DNA of 36,979 nt from Terriglobales bacterium (lineage in GTDB: Bacteria > Acidobacteriota > Terriglobia > Terriglobales > Acidobacteriaceae), in the NCBI GenBank assembly GCA_035691485.1, contig DASSIZ010000054.1:1-36979 (forward strand), read 5' to 3'. Position numbers and translations under genes: made by a program. A model generated the notes under the pieces. That model had not been told where the DNA came from and searched no databases. It was given only the letters and a program-made list of their open reading frames with translations. Position 1 is the first letter of the stretch; each line of letters begins with the position of its first letter. Positions 16,142 through 23,761 of the stretch are shown here, in pieces.

Positions 16142-16571
16142 GCCGGTAGTGGTGAAGCGCTTACCAGAACGCCTGAACATGAAAAGTGCGCGTGCGTTTT
16201 GCCGTGAGATCGAACCGATCCTGAACTCGGATCGGCCGCAGGTCGTGCTGGATTGCTCGCAGGTGCAGCAAATCGATGCCGCGGGAGTGGAAATGCTCCT
16301 GGAATGCCTGGCCGGAGTCATGAAACGTGATGGCGACATAAAGCTGGCGGCGCTGTCGCCGCAGATCGCAGTCGTTCTGGAGATGACGCGCACCGAGCGC
16401 CTCTTCGAGATCTACGAAGCCTCCAGCGACGCGGTGCTGAGTTTCAGCCGATTCTTGCCCGCCGCCCTCAAGCAACCATCCTTATTCCTGGTGCCGGGAT
16501 TTTCGCAACCGGCGCCTTCACCCCAGAGTACGTCCATTGCCGCCGATGGCGGAACTGACCTGGCTGCTTAA
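16128..16571 (+). CDS. STAS-domain (anti-sigma factor antagonist-like) protein
   Basis: A 147-residue protein with a single STAS domain over about residues 1-110: a first strand (RPVVVKRLPERLN), the strand VVLDCSQVQQID, the helix AAGVEMLLECLAGVMKRDG and a strand (IKLAALSPQIAVVLEMT). In SpoIIAA-type proteins the loop reads DSSG, with a phosphorylatable Ser. Here it is DAAG (50-53), so no Ser or Thr is available. The tail is Ser/Pro-rich and not conserved-looking. It overlaps the preceding gene by 14 bp and is followed directly by the flippase, so it is likely part of that operon. It may act as a constitutive binding partner rather than in a kinase-controlled switch. Confidence 0.88.
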   Translation: MEINRPVVVKRLPERLNMKSARAFCREIEPILNSDRPQVVLDCSQVQQIDAAGVEMLLECLAGVMKRDGDIKLAALSPQIAVVLEMTRTERLFEIYEASSDAVLSFSRFLPAALKQPSLFLVPGFSQPAPSPQSTSIAADGGTDLAA

Positions 16572-16578
16572 AAATCCA

Positions 16579-17895
16579 ATGAGCGCATCCGGAACCATGG
16601 CGACCTCCACGTCAAACCAGAGCTGGAGGGAGAAGGTCGCCATTTTCCGTTCCCAGCGAAGCACCCAGTCGCGCCTGCTCGACGGAAGCCTGATTATGCT
16701 GGTCGGCTCGGCGCTGGTGAGCATCCTGAACTTTGCCTATAACGTCGCGGTCGCCCGGCTGCTTGGGCCGGCGGAATTCGGTCACGCCGCGCTGGCCATC
16801 ACCCTGCTGATGTTGGTTTCCGCGATCACCCTCTCCTTCCAACTGGTCTGCGCCAAGCTGGTGGCGCGCAATGACGCGGTGGAAACGAAGGCAGCCGTTT
16901 ACCAGACACTGCTGCGGCGTTCCTGGAGGATTGGGCTCGCACTTGGGGCGCTGCTGGCCATCGCCGCCGCTCCCATAGCGCGCTATCTGAATCTGCCATC
17001 GCCGTGGATGATCATTGTCCTTGCCGTGGGATTTGCTTTCTACGTTCCGGTGGGCGCGCGCCGCGGCGGCATGCAGGGCATGTGCTCGTTCCGGCGGCTG
17101 GCCGGCAGCTACATTACCGAAGCCCTGCTGAAGTTCATCGCCGCCGTATTGCTGGTCGAATTCGGAGTGGGCGCGCTGGGTGCAATTATCGCCATTTCGC
17201 TCTCGGTGATTTGCGCCTACTTCCTGCCGGTTCCGGCGGAGCTGAACACGCACACCTCGCTCCAGCTGCCCGCCTCAGCGGGTGAAGCGGTGCAGGCGAT
17301 CGTCTTTTTCGTCGGGCAGGTCATCATCAGCAACTGCGACATCGTGCTGGTGAAGCATTTCTTTTCCGCAGAAATCGCAGGCCTGTATGCGACCCGCGCA
17401 CTGGTGGGGCGCCTGGTTTATTTCGCCTCCTGGATGGTGGTCAGCGCCATGTTCCCGATCTCTGCCGGCGCCAAACCCGGGGAGCGCTCCAAGTCAATTC
17501 TCGCCGTCCCGATTGCCCTGGTGGTCACCATTTCGGGCGGGTTTGTCGCGCTATTCACCGCCTTCCCGCACCTGGTGCTGCGTAGCGTATTCGGTGCTTC
17601 GTTTGCGGGTTCAGGCATGGACGGCATTCTTCCGCTGTGCGCTGCCATGGCCGGCGTGTACTCGCTGAGCGTCGTGCTTATAACCTACGAGATGTCGCGC
17701 CGCATTGCGAACACGGCCTGGGTGCAGATGGCGGCGGCGCTCGCCATCGTGGCCGGCATCTTCCTGTTCCACTCCACCCTCACACAAGTTGTGCTGGTGC
17801 AGCTCGTCATCATGACGGCCTTGCTCGCGGTGGTCGCGCTCGCCCTGCTGGCGAGACACGCGCGCCTGCACAGTGTGCTGCAGGAGGCGGCGTGA
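16579..17895 (+). CDS. Polysaccharide flippase (Wzx/MATE-like, MOP superfamily)
   Basis: A protein of about 438 residues with 12 to 14 predicted membrane spans, of the kind that moves lipid-linked oligosaccharide units across the inner membrane. The first spans carry the family pattern: LIMLVGSALVSILNFAYN followed by VAVARLLGPAEFGHAALA. A mid-protein span (FFVGQVIISNCDIVLVKHFF, then EIAGLYATRALVGRLVYF) is also characteristic. The frame is open from 16537, inside the STAS gene. ATG codons at 16579 and 16597 are more plausible starts, and the choice between them is uncertain. The stop codon overlaps the GTG of the next gene (GTGA), indicating translational coupling. Confidence 0.9.
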   Translation: MSASGTMATSTSNQSWREKVAIFRSQRSTQSRLLDGSLIMLVGSALVSILNFAYNVAVARLLGPAEFGHAALAITLLMLVSAITLSFQLVCAKLVARNDAVETKAAVYQTLLRRSWRIGLALGALLAIAAAPIARYLNLPSPWMIIVLAVGFAFYVPVGARRGGMQGMCSFRRLAGSYITEALLKFIAAVLLVEFGVGALGAIIAISLSVICAYFLPVPAELNTHTSLQLPASAGEAVQAIVFFVGQVIISNCDIVLVKHFFSAEIAGLYATRALVGRLVYFASWMVVSAMFPISAGAKPGERSKSILAVPIALVVTISGGFVALFTAFPHLVLRSVFGASFAGSGMDGILPLCAAMAGVYSLSVVLITYEMSRRIANTAWVQMAAALAIVAGIFLFHSTLTQVVLVQLVIMTALLAVVALALLARHARLHSVLQEAA

Positions 17896-18713
17896 AACGG
17901 CTGCGCGCGGTCACGGAAGCCGAGGTGATCCTGGAATTTCTGCGCAATGAATTCCATCACCATGATTTCGACCGCGATCGAGCTTTGTATGCCCGCCTGG
18001 TGGAAGATCCCGATGTTTCCGACGAAGGGCAAAACGCCCTGCGGCGCGCCTTGTTTTACCGTCGTCGCGGCCACATGTGGAACCAGCTTCCGCGCGACAC
18101 CGGTTGGTGCCAGGTGGAACTGGAAGACTCCGATCTGGACCGCCTGTGCGTTTTGGCCCGCACTCACTGGCGCAAAATCGGCGGCGGCAATTGCCTTCTG
18201 CGTCATGTGGTGGAGCAGATCCACACTCGCGACTTTCACGGCGTGCGCATTGTCGGCGGGACGGCGCATGGCGGGGTCGAGATTTCCGATGTTGGCGCCA
18301 AGGTGGACGCCATTCGCGGCTTCAGCGAGCGGATGCGCAACCGCGAGGACAGCAGCGCGGTGCTCCTGATCGGGATTGACGATCGCAGTCCGATCACGAT
18401 CCTGGAAGGCAATCATCGCCTGACGGCGGCGCTGCTGGTTTCGCCCGCCCGTCTCCGTGGACAATTTCGCGTCTATTTCGGCGCTTCGCCCGAAATGGCG
18501 CGCTGCTGCTGGTACGGCAATCCGACCGTTCCCAACATGCTGCGTTATGTCGCGAACCGCCTGCGTCACGCCGGCAACAAGGAAGCCGACATTGCTCGTG
18601 TAGCAGCGGCAACAGTGGGCTTCGGCGGAATAGAGCCCGCAACTACACGTTCAAAGCCCGCCGCTACACGCTCGGCGGAGTGCGATGTCCGACTGGTAAG
18701 CCCAAAGTTCTGA
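17892..18713 (+). CDS. Unrecognised protein with an EGNHR motif, coupled to the flippase
   Basis: I do not recognise a named family. The GTG start overlaps the flippase stop (GTGA) and has AGGAGG four bases upstream, which is strong evidence for this start and for coupling. The 273-residue protein is soluble, with many charged residues. The segment LLIGIDDRSPITILEGNHRLTAALL (Glu172-Arg176) recalls the nucleotide-binding loop of ParB/sulfiredoxin-fold proteins, where a similar G-x-H-R core is seen. This similarity is my inference only. It is preceded by a Gly/His-rich segment (GGTAHGGVEISD). The last 35 residues contain a 7-residue repeat (EPATTRS, KPAATRS) from an imperfect 21-bp DNA duplication and are probably a disordered tail. 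Confidence 0.7.
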   Translation: MKRLRAVTEAEVILEFLRNEFHHHDFDRDRALYARLVEDPDVSDEGQNALRRALFYRRRGHMWNQLPRDTGWCQVELEDSDLDRLCVLARTHWRKIGGGNCLLRHVVEQIHTRDFHGVRIVGGTAHGGVEISDVGAKVDAIRGFSERMRNREDSSAVLLIGIDDRSPITILEGNHRLTAALLVSPARLRGQFRVYFGASPEMARCCWYGNPTVPNMLRYVANRLRHAGNKEADIARVAAATVGFGGIEPATTRSKPAATRSAECDVRLVSPKF

Positions 18714-18730
18714 ATTAAAGGAGTTCCCCG

Positions 18731-19222
18731 ATGAAGTCGAAACACTCGAAGCTAGTCCCCGCAATGGCCGTGCTGCTGCTGTTCGTGCTGCTCGGCGGGC
18801 CACAGATGATGATGGCGCAATCGGCGCAGGATCAGAGCGCGCCCGCGGCGGTACAACAAACTCCGCCCACCGGCGAGCAGACGGACTCCGCCCAGCCTAC
18901 GGCGTCGGCGCAATTGCCGGAAGCGCCGTCGTCCCAGGCGGTGGGAACGCCCGCGCTGCCGCAGGACGCACAGCAGACAGCGCAGCAAAACGGGCAACAG
19001 AAGGATCAGAATCCGGTGGGCGCTGCCGCCGCACAGAAGGGCGTCACCGCCGGCGGTGCGGCCTCGAAACCGGCGGGTTCCGCGATTGCTCCCGCCAAGC
19101 AGCGCCAGGTGCGTTCGTTCCTGCTGAAACTGGGATTGGTAGCAGCTGGTGGCGTCGCGATCGGCACGGTCTACGCACTGAGCCGCGGCACCCCGAGCAC
19201 GCCTCCGGGCTCTGGACGGTAG
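18731..19222 (+). CDS. Gln/Ala/Pro-rich exported membrane protein
   Basis: A 163-residue protein of unknown function. It has an N-terminal signal sequence (residues 1-29, ending MMMAQ), about 100 residues of low-complexity sequence rich in Gln, Ala, Pro and Ser, and a hydrophobic segment near the C-terminus (FLLKLGLVAAGGVAIGTVYAL). It is likely anchored by the C-terminal span, with the disordered part in the periplasm. A good ribosome-binding site (AAAGGAG) lies nine bases before the ATG. It is 17 bp after the EGNHR gene. No domain can be named. Confidence 0.75.
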   Translation: MKSKHSKLVPAMAVLLLFVLLGGPQMMMAQSAQDQSAPAAVQQTPPTGEQTDSAQPTASAQLPEAPSSQAVGTPALPQDAQQTAQQNGQQKDQNPVGAAAAQKGVTAGGAASKPAGSAIAPAKQRQVRSFLLKLGLVAAGGVAIGTVYALSRGTPSTPPGSGR

Positions 19223-19227
19223 TGTCG

Positions 19228-19290
19228 ATGGTCGTTGGTCAATGGTCGTTCGCGCACTCGAGCGACGTCGGCCAATGACTAACGACCAAG
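19228..19290. repeat. Long imperfect inverted repeat between two genes
   Basis: The arms 19228-19245 (ATGGTCGTTGGTCAATGG) and 19272-19290 match at 15 of 18 positions as inverted copies. The loop itself has partial pairing (CGTTCG/CGAGCG). The structure ends eight bases before the ATG of the kinase gene and has no T-run, so it is not a standard terminator. It may be a repeat insertion, or a leader structure affecting translation of the kinase. Confidence 0.55.
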
Positions 19291-19297
19291 GACGATC

Positions 19298-20029
19298 ATG
19301 GACCGGTCGCATCGCACAGCTTTTCTGGTGAGTTTTTCCGGCATGGACGGCGCCGGCAAGAGCACGCAAATCGGCGCCCTGCGCGGCTTCCTGGAAGCTC
19401 GCGGCCTGCGCACCTGCCTGCTCGCCTTCTGGGACGACGTGGTGGTGCTCTCGCGCTACCGCGAAGGATTCGTGCACAAGGTATTCAAGAGCGAGCGCGG
19501 CATCGGCGCGCCCGGCAAACCGGTCCACCGCCGCGACAAAAACGTCCGCGGCTGGCACGTCAACCTGGCGCGACATGGTCTTTATCTGCTCGACGCCATC
19601 CATCTTCGCCGGGTTGTGAGGCGCGCTGAAAAGAATGAAAGCTGTCCCGACGTCATCATCATGGACCGCTACATCCACGACGAGCTTGCCAACCTGCCAC
19701 TTTCCAACCTGCTCACGCGTGCGTTTATCCGCGTGGTTGCGGCGCTTGCGCCCAGGCCGGATGTGGCTTACGTCCTCGACGCCAATCCTGAAGCCGCGCG
19801 CGAACGCAAGCCGGAATATCCGCTGGAGTTTCTGCGCGCCTGTCGCGACAGCTATCAACGCCTGGCCGCCATGGTGGGGATGACGGTGGTGCCGCCGTCC
19901 TCGATTCCGCAAGCGACCGCTGCGATCGAGCAGGCATTCGTGGAGGCGTGGGAAAGAAGGCGCGGCGCCAGCCTCAGCCGACCCCAGGACACGCCGGCGC
20001 GCGATTCACATATGCCCATGGCGAGCTAG
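19298..20029 (+). CDS. Thymidylate-kinase-like P-loop kinase
   Basis: A 243-residue protein with a P-loop SGMDGAGKSTQ (about 14-24), a DRY motif in IIMDRYIHDELAN (Asp123-Tyr125) and a lid-like segment RERKPEYPLEFLR. The overall order resembles thymidylate kinase (Tmk), but it is longer and its N-terminal helix region (FWDDVVVLSRYREG) differs from the canonical dTMP-binding sequence. Such Tmk-like kinases occur in polysaccharide clusters and may phosphorylate another substrate. AAGGA lies five bases before the ATG. It is the last gene of the plus-strand cluster and converges on the amidase. Whether it makes dTDP cannot be told from the sequence. Confidence 0.82.
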   Translation: MDRSHRTAFLVSFSGMDGAGKSTQIGALRGFLEARGLRTCLLAFWDDVVVLSRYREGFVHKVFKSERGIGAPGKPVHRRDKNVRGWHVNLARHGLYLLDAIHLRRVVRRAEKNESCPDVIIMDRYIHDELANLPLSNLLTRAFIRVVAALAPRPDVAYVLDANPEAARERKPEYPLEFLRACRDSYQRLAAMVGMTVVPPSSIPQATAAIEQAFVEAWERRRGASLSRPQDTPARDSHMPMAS

Positions 20030-20061
20030 GGGTCGGTGGAGTGTTTGGCTGCCCTGCCTGG

Positions 20062-21858
20062 TTAAAAGCCGGGCGGACGTTCGTCGGCTACTTTGAAATG
20101 GCGCTCCAGTTCCAAGCCAGCGCGGCATAGCGTGCCCTCGTCAAACAACCGCCCGATCAAGGTCACGCCATGGGGGACGCGACGCGGCGGAGAAAATTTG
20201 GGCAGCGGATGCTTTGGATCCGGCGCCCAATCGCTGCGCGCCTCTGAGACCTCGACAAATCCCGCGCGCAGGGTGAGCGACGGATGCCCGGTGAAGTTGG
20301 TGATGGTCAGCATCTCGTCGCGCAGCGAGGGGACCAGCAGCAAGTCCACCTGTGAAAAAACTCGCGCCATCTCCTTGGCGACCTTGCGCCGCAGACGGTC
20401 GCACTGCACGAAATCCACGGCCGAGAGGAAACGCGATTGGCGGAAGGTGTTGGGCCAGGCGTCGGGCACCTGAACCCGGAGCTGGTCCAGTTTCTGATTG
20501 AGGGTAATCTCTTCGAATGACGCCGCCGCTTCGGCGAACAGGATCACGAACAGCGAGTCATACGGCCAGTCCGGGATGGAAACCTCCACCGGGACCATCC
20601 CGGCCGTCTTTACCATTGCCAGCGCGGCGCGATCGACGTCAGTGGCCGGAGCCTCTTTCATCCATGCCGGGAAGTAGCCGACGCGCAGCCCGCTCACGGG
20701 GACGCCGGCATCGTAGTCAAGCCGGCTGGGTACGCAGTTGAGGTCGCCGGGATCGGGCCCGGAGATGGTGCGCAGGATCAAGATCGCGTCTTCGACATGG
20801 CGGGTCATGGGGCCGAGCTTGTCGAGCGACCAGCACAGCGTCATGGCTCCCGTGCGCGGTACCCGACCATAGGTGGGACGCAATCCGGTGATGCCGCAGC
20901 GCATCGCCGGCGCAACGATGCTGCCGCCAGTCTCGCTGCCGATGGCAAAGCCGACCAGCCCGGCCGAGGTCGCCGCACCCGGCCCAGCGCTGGAGCCCGA
21001 CGCTCCTTCCTCCAACAGCCACGGGTTCATGGTCTGGCCGCCGAACCAGATATCGTTCAGCGCGAGCGCGCCCAAGCTCAACTTCGCGACCAGTACCGCG
21101 CCCGCCTGGTGCAGCCGGCGCACCACCGCGGCATCTTCGATCGGGATACGGTCCCGGAAAGGCTCTGCCCCATAGGTGGTCGGAATACCGGCGGTGTCGA
21201 GCAGGTCCTTGCCGCCCCAGGGGATGCCGTGCAGTGGTCCGCGATATTTTCCGGCGGCGATTTCCTGGTCGGCATGACGCGCCTGCTGCAGCGCGAGAGA
21301 TTCCGTGAGCGTGATCACGCAGCGCAGCTTGGGATCAAAGCGCTTCAGGCGATCCAGGTAGATGTGGGTCAGGCGCTCGGACTTGAGCTGACGAGTCTCA
21401 ATCCACCGCGACAGGTGGGTGAGGGGCGCGAAGGCGATGTCCTCGTCGCGTGAGGGCAGCGGTCCCGGATCCGGCTTGCTCCAGTTGAAGCGATCTTGTT
21501 GCGGCGCTGCTTTCTGCCCCGGCAGGATGGGGTTCCATAAAGAATAAGGCGCAACGTTAGGTTCGATCTCTACTTTGCGAGGTCCGGCGCGGCGCTCATA
21601 GACGGGCGCCATGGCGCTGCGCCAGTTCTCCGCCGCCTGTGCGCGCTCGGCGGCGGTCATCTCCACGCGCACCAGTTTCTCGGCCTCTGCCATCGTTGCC
21701 GGCGAGACCTCCGGCCCGACCGGCGCGGCGGTGCCGAATGCCGGCGGCGCACCTGGGGGCGGTTCTTTGCTCTGCTGCGCCTCAACGCCCGAGGCGATCA
21801 TTGCCGCTAAGGAAGTCAAACCCGCCTGAACCAGGAACTGACGACGCGATTTCGACAT
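20062..21858 (-). CDS. Amidase-signature enzyme with Tat-type signal peptide
   Basis: A 598-residue amide hydrolase. The N-terminus MSKSRRQFLVQAGLTSLAAM has the twin-arginine motif SRRQFL followed by a hydrophobic region, so it is probably exported folded by Tat. The ATG at 21858 is chosen because GGAG lies eight bases upstream; the frame extends to 21876. The Ser-cisSer-Lys triad of the family is visible: Lys in PWGGKDLLD (about 217), cis-Ser in GASGSSAGPG (about 288-290) and the nucleophile Ser in GSETGGSIVAP (about 313). The C-terminus reads GVTLIGRLFDEGTLCRAGLELERHF, typical of this family. The substrate is unknown. It lies downstream of rsmI on the same strand with a 100-bp gap. Confidence 0.93.
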   Translation of the reverse strand: MSKSRRQFLVQAGLTSLAAMIASGVEAQQSKEPPPGAPPAFGTAAPVGPEVSPATMAEAEKLVRVEMTAAERAQAAENWRSAMAPVYERRAGPRKVEIEPNVAPYSLWNPILPGQKAAPQQDRFNWSKPDPGPLPSRDEDIAFAPLTHLSRWIETRQLKSERLTHIYLDRLKRFDPKLRCVITLTESLALQQARHADQEIAAGKYRGPLHGIPWGGKDLLDTAGIPTTYGAEPFRDRIPIEDAAVVRRLHQAGAVLVAKLSLGALALNDIWFGGQTMNPWLLEEGASGSSAGPGAATSAGLVGFAIGSETGGSIVAPAMRCGITGLRPTYGRVPRTGAMTLCWSLDKLGPMTRHVEDAILILRTISGPDPGDLNCVPSRLDYDAGVPVSGLRVGYFPAWMKEAPATDVDRAALAMVKTAGMVPVEVSIPDWPYDSLFVILFAEAAASFEEITLNQKLDQLRVQVPDAWPNTFRQSRFLSAVDFVQCDRLRRKVAKEMARVFSQVDLLLVPSLRDEMLTITNFTGHPSLTLRAGFVEVSEARSDWAPDPKHPLPKFSPPRRVPHGVTLIGRLFDEGTLCRAGLELERHFKVADERPPGF

Positions 21859-21982
21859 GCGTTTTCTCCGCCGCAAAAACTTCGGCCGTTGGATTGTGGG
21901 TGAACAGCCCGATTCGTTTCCAGGTCAGATCCTGCGCCGCTTCGCCAGAGGCAGCGAAGCGCTATTCCGAGACCGCAACCGC

Positions 21983-22864
21983 TTACTTCGCCCGCTGCAG
22001 CTCCCTGTAGGCCTCACTTTTGGAAATTCCCAGCTCGCGCGCGACTTTCTTCAGCGCCGCCTTTTCGTCCAATTGTTCCGACGAAATTAACTCGCGCACC
22101 CGGTCGCGGACGCTCTCCGGCGTCACTTGCGCCTCCGCTTCCTGCGCCTCCTCCATTCTTCCGACCAGCAGCGTGATCTCGCCTCTGGGCGGGCGTTCCC
22201 GCAAACGATCCAGCACTTCGTCGGCGCGGCCGCGCAAGAATTCCTCGTGCAGCTTGGTGACCTCGCGCGCGATCACAACGTGACGCGATCCGCCCAGCAC
22301 CGCCACCACGTCTTCCATCGCGTCCAGCACGCGGTGCGGCGCTTCGTAAAAAATCTGCGTGCGCGGCGAGTTGCGGATGGTTTCCAGCAGGGTGCGGCGC
22401 TCGCCACGCTTGGCCGGCAGAAAACCGCTGAAGCGGAACGAATCGGTCGCCAAACCGCTGGCCACCAGCGACGCCAGAAACGCGGACGCTCCCGGAATCG
22501 GGACCACGGGAATGTCGTGCCGGATGGCCAGCGAGATCAGCCGAAAGCCGGGATCGGAAACCGCCGGCATACCGGCATCGGTCACGAGTGCCACGCGAGC
22601 GCCGTCTTCGAGCTTGCGGATGAGCTCGGCGGCGCGCGTCATCTCGTTGTGCTCGTGGTAGCTGATGGTCGGCGTCTCGATGCCGTAGTGGTGCAGCAAT
22701 TTTTGCGTCTGGCGCGTGTCCTCGCAGGCAATCAGGTCGGCCAGGCGCAGGGTGCGCAGAGCGCGCAGGGTGATGTCCTCGAGATTGCCGATGGGCGTGC
22801 CGACCACGTACAGCGCCCGGCCCGGGGCCAGCGGCGCATCGCTTCGTTGTTCCGCGCTTGCCAT
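21983..22864 (-). CDS. rsmI: 16S rRNA (cytidine-1402-2'-O)-methyltransferase
   Basis: Methylates the 2'-hydroxyl of C1402 of 16S rRNA in the decoding centre, using S-adenosylmethionine. The 293-residue protein has the family start LYVVGTPIGNLEDITLRAL, then ACEDTRQTQKLLHHYGI, YHEHNE and VTDAGMPAVSDPG, all diagnostic of the tetrapyrrole-methylase-fold RsmI. The middle contains SGFLPAKRGERR and FYEAPHR, also conserved, and the C-terminal region ends in a helical domain with KKVARELGISKSEAYREL. The ATG at 22864 is preceded by a weak ribosome-binding site. It is divergent from the FmdB-like gene and upstream of the amidase. Confidence 0.97.
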   Translation of the reverse strand: MASAEQRSDAPLAPGRALYVVGTPIGNLEDITLRALRTLRLADLIACEDTRQTQKLLHHYGIETPTISYHEHNEMTRAAELIRKLEDGARVALVTDAGMPAVSDPGFRLISLAIRHDIPVVPIPGASAFLASLVASGLATDSFRFSGFLPAKRGERRTLLETIRNSPRTQIFYEAPHRVLDAMEDVVAVLGGSRHVVIAREVTKLHEEFLRGRADEVLDRLRERPPRGEITLLVGRMEEAQEAEAQVTPESVRDRVRELISSEQLDEKAALKKVARELGISKSEAYRELQRAK

Positions 22865-22971
22865 GCGTGGGAAAGTCTAGCAGTTGTTGGCAAGGCTTGC
22901 CGGGCAGGACCCAGACGAGAAGGGCCGTAGGCCAATTGACGCTACTTTGCGGGCGAATCTACAATCGACGG

Positions 22972-23271
22972 GTGCCGCTTTACGAGTACGAATGCCAGAA
23001 GTGTCATTTCCGCTTTGAGAAACTGCAGCGCCTTTCCGACCCGCCGCCGGCGAAATGCCCCGAGTGCGGCGGCAAGGTTGCGCAACTGCTTTCCGCTCCG
23101 GCGGTGCAATTCAAGGGTACCGGCTGGTACGTGACCGATTACGCGCGGAGGGGTTCCGCCGGCGATGGCGGCGGCAAGAGCGAGAAAAAGTCGGAGTCCA
23201 AGCCGGAGACCAAAAGCGAGAAGAAGGCGGAAAGCAAGAGCGAGACGAAGAGTTCGACGGATAAGAAATGA
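22972..23271 (+). CDS. FmdB-family zinc-ribbon protein
   Basis: A 99-residue protein starting VPLYEYECQKCHFRFE, the signature of the FmdB/CxxC_CxxC_SSSS family. Two CxxC pairs (Cys8/Cys11 and Cys29/Cys32) would bind zinc. The core is followed by a low-complexity tail of alternating Lys, Ser and Glu. The GTG at 22972 is chosen because the family begins with M-P-x-Y-E-Y; longer frames upstream have no resemblance. The function is not established; members are small putative regulators. It ends before a strong terminator at 23291. Confidence 0.9.
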   Translation: MPLYEYECQKCHFRFEKLQRLSDPPPAKCPECGGKVAQLLSAPAVQFKGTGWYVTDYARRGSAGDGGGKSEKKSESKPETKSEKKAESKSETKSSTDKK

Positions 23272-23290
23272 ATTCCGGTTTTTGGTAAAA

Positions 23291-23321
23291 GGCGCGGATC
23301 GAGTCCGCGCCTTCTTGTTTT
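23291..23321. terminator. Bidirectional Rho-independent terminator
   Basis: The stem GGCGCGGA/TCCGCGCC (8 bp, loop TCGAG) is followed on the plus strand by TTCTTGTTTT and on the minus strand by TTTTACC. It lies between the convergent FmdB-like gene and the small basic protein gene and probably ends both transcripts. Confidence 0.88.
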
Positions 23322-23354
23322 GCGTTCAAATTTCTGCCTCAAGAACCTTCCGGT

Positions 23355-23561
23355 CTACGCAGCTTTCTTGTGCGAACGAGACTTCGAGCGCGACGGCACC
23401 TTGGCGCCTTTCTGCCGCGCCTTGGACAGGCCAATCGCGATGGCCTGCTTGCGGTTCTTGACCTTATGCTTGCCGCTGCGCATGTGATGCATTTCGGTAC
23501 GGACTTCCTGCTGCGCTTTCTTGCCGTACTTGCGGCCGGAGCTCTTCTTCCTCGATGGCAT
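23355..23561 (-). CDS. Small basic DUF6496-like protein
   Basis: A 68-residue, highly basic protein. The middle segment, MRSGKHKVKNRKQAIAIGLS followed by KARQKGAKVP, matches the pattern of DUF6496-type proteins (a charged stretch before RKQAIAIALSEAR). The function is unknown; the composition suggests nucleic-acid binding. The ATG at 23561 has an excellent ribosome-binding site (GGAGG, six bases away), so the longer frame to 23708 is rejected. A 7-bp hairpin (GCGCTCC/GGAGCGC, 23587-23605) lies in the leader. It is divergent from the DinB-family gene. Confidence 0.82.
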   Translation of the reverse strand: MPSRKKSSGRKYGKKAQQEVRTEMHHMRSGKHKVKNRKQAIAIGLSKARQKGAKVPSRSKSRSHKKAA

Positions 23562-23761
23562 TGCTATCCTCCCTTGGTTTGGTTCTGCGCTCCTGCCGGG
23601 AGCGCCGTTTGGTATAAGTGTCCTTTCAATAGGAAGCTTGCGGACATGGGATGGGTTGCGCGGCGCCGTGGCGAGCAGCATCGCCGCGGGTGCGTCCGGT
23701 TGGACCAAATCTTCATCACGACGCTACTCTCGAGCATCTGTGACTGATGGGAGCGCGAGAC

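Noticed and set aside
14993-20029. Possible anti-phage defence island because of several odd kinases and unknown proteins
   Set aside because: The flippase and beta-helix protein point to polysaccharide export; no nuclease, NTP-sensor or toxin domain is visible.
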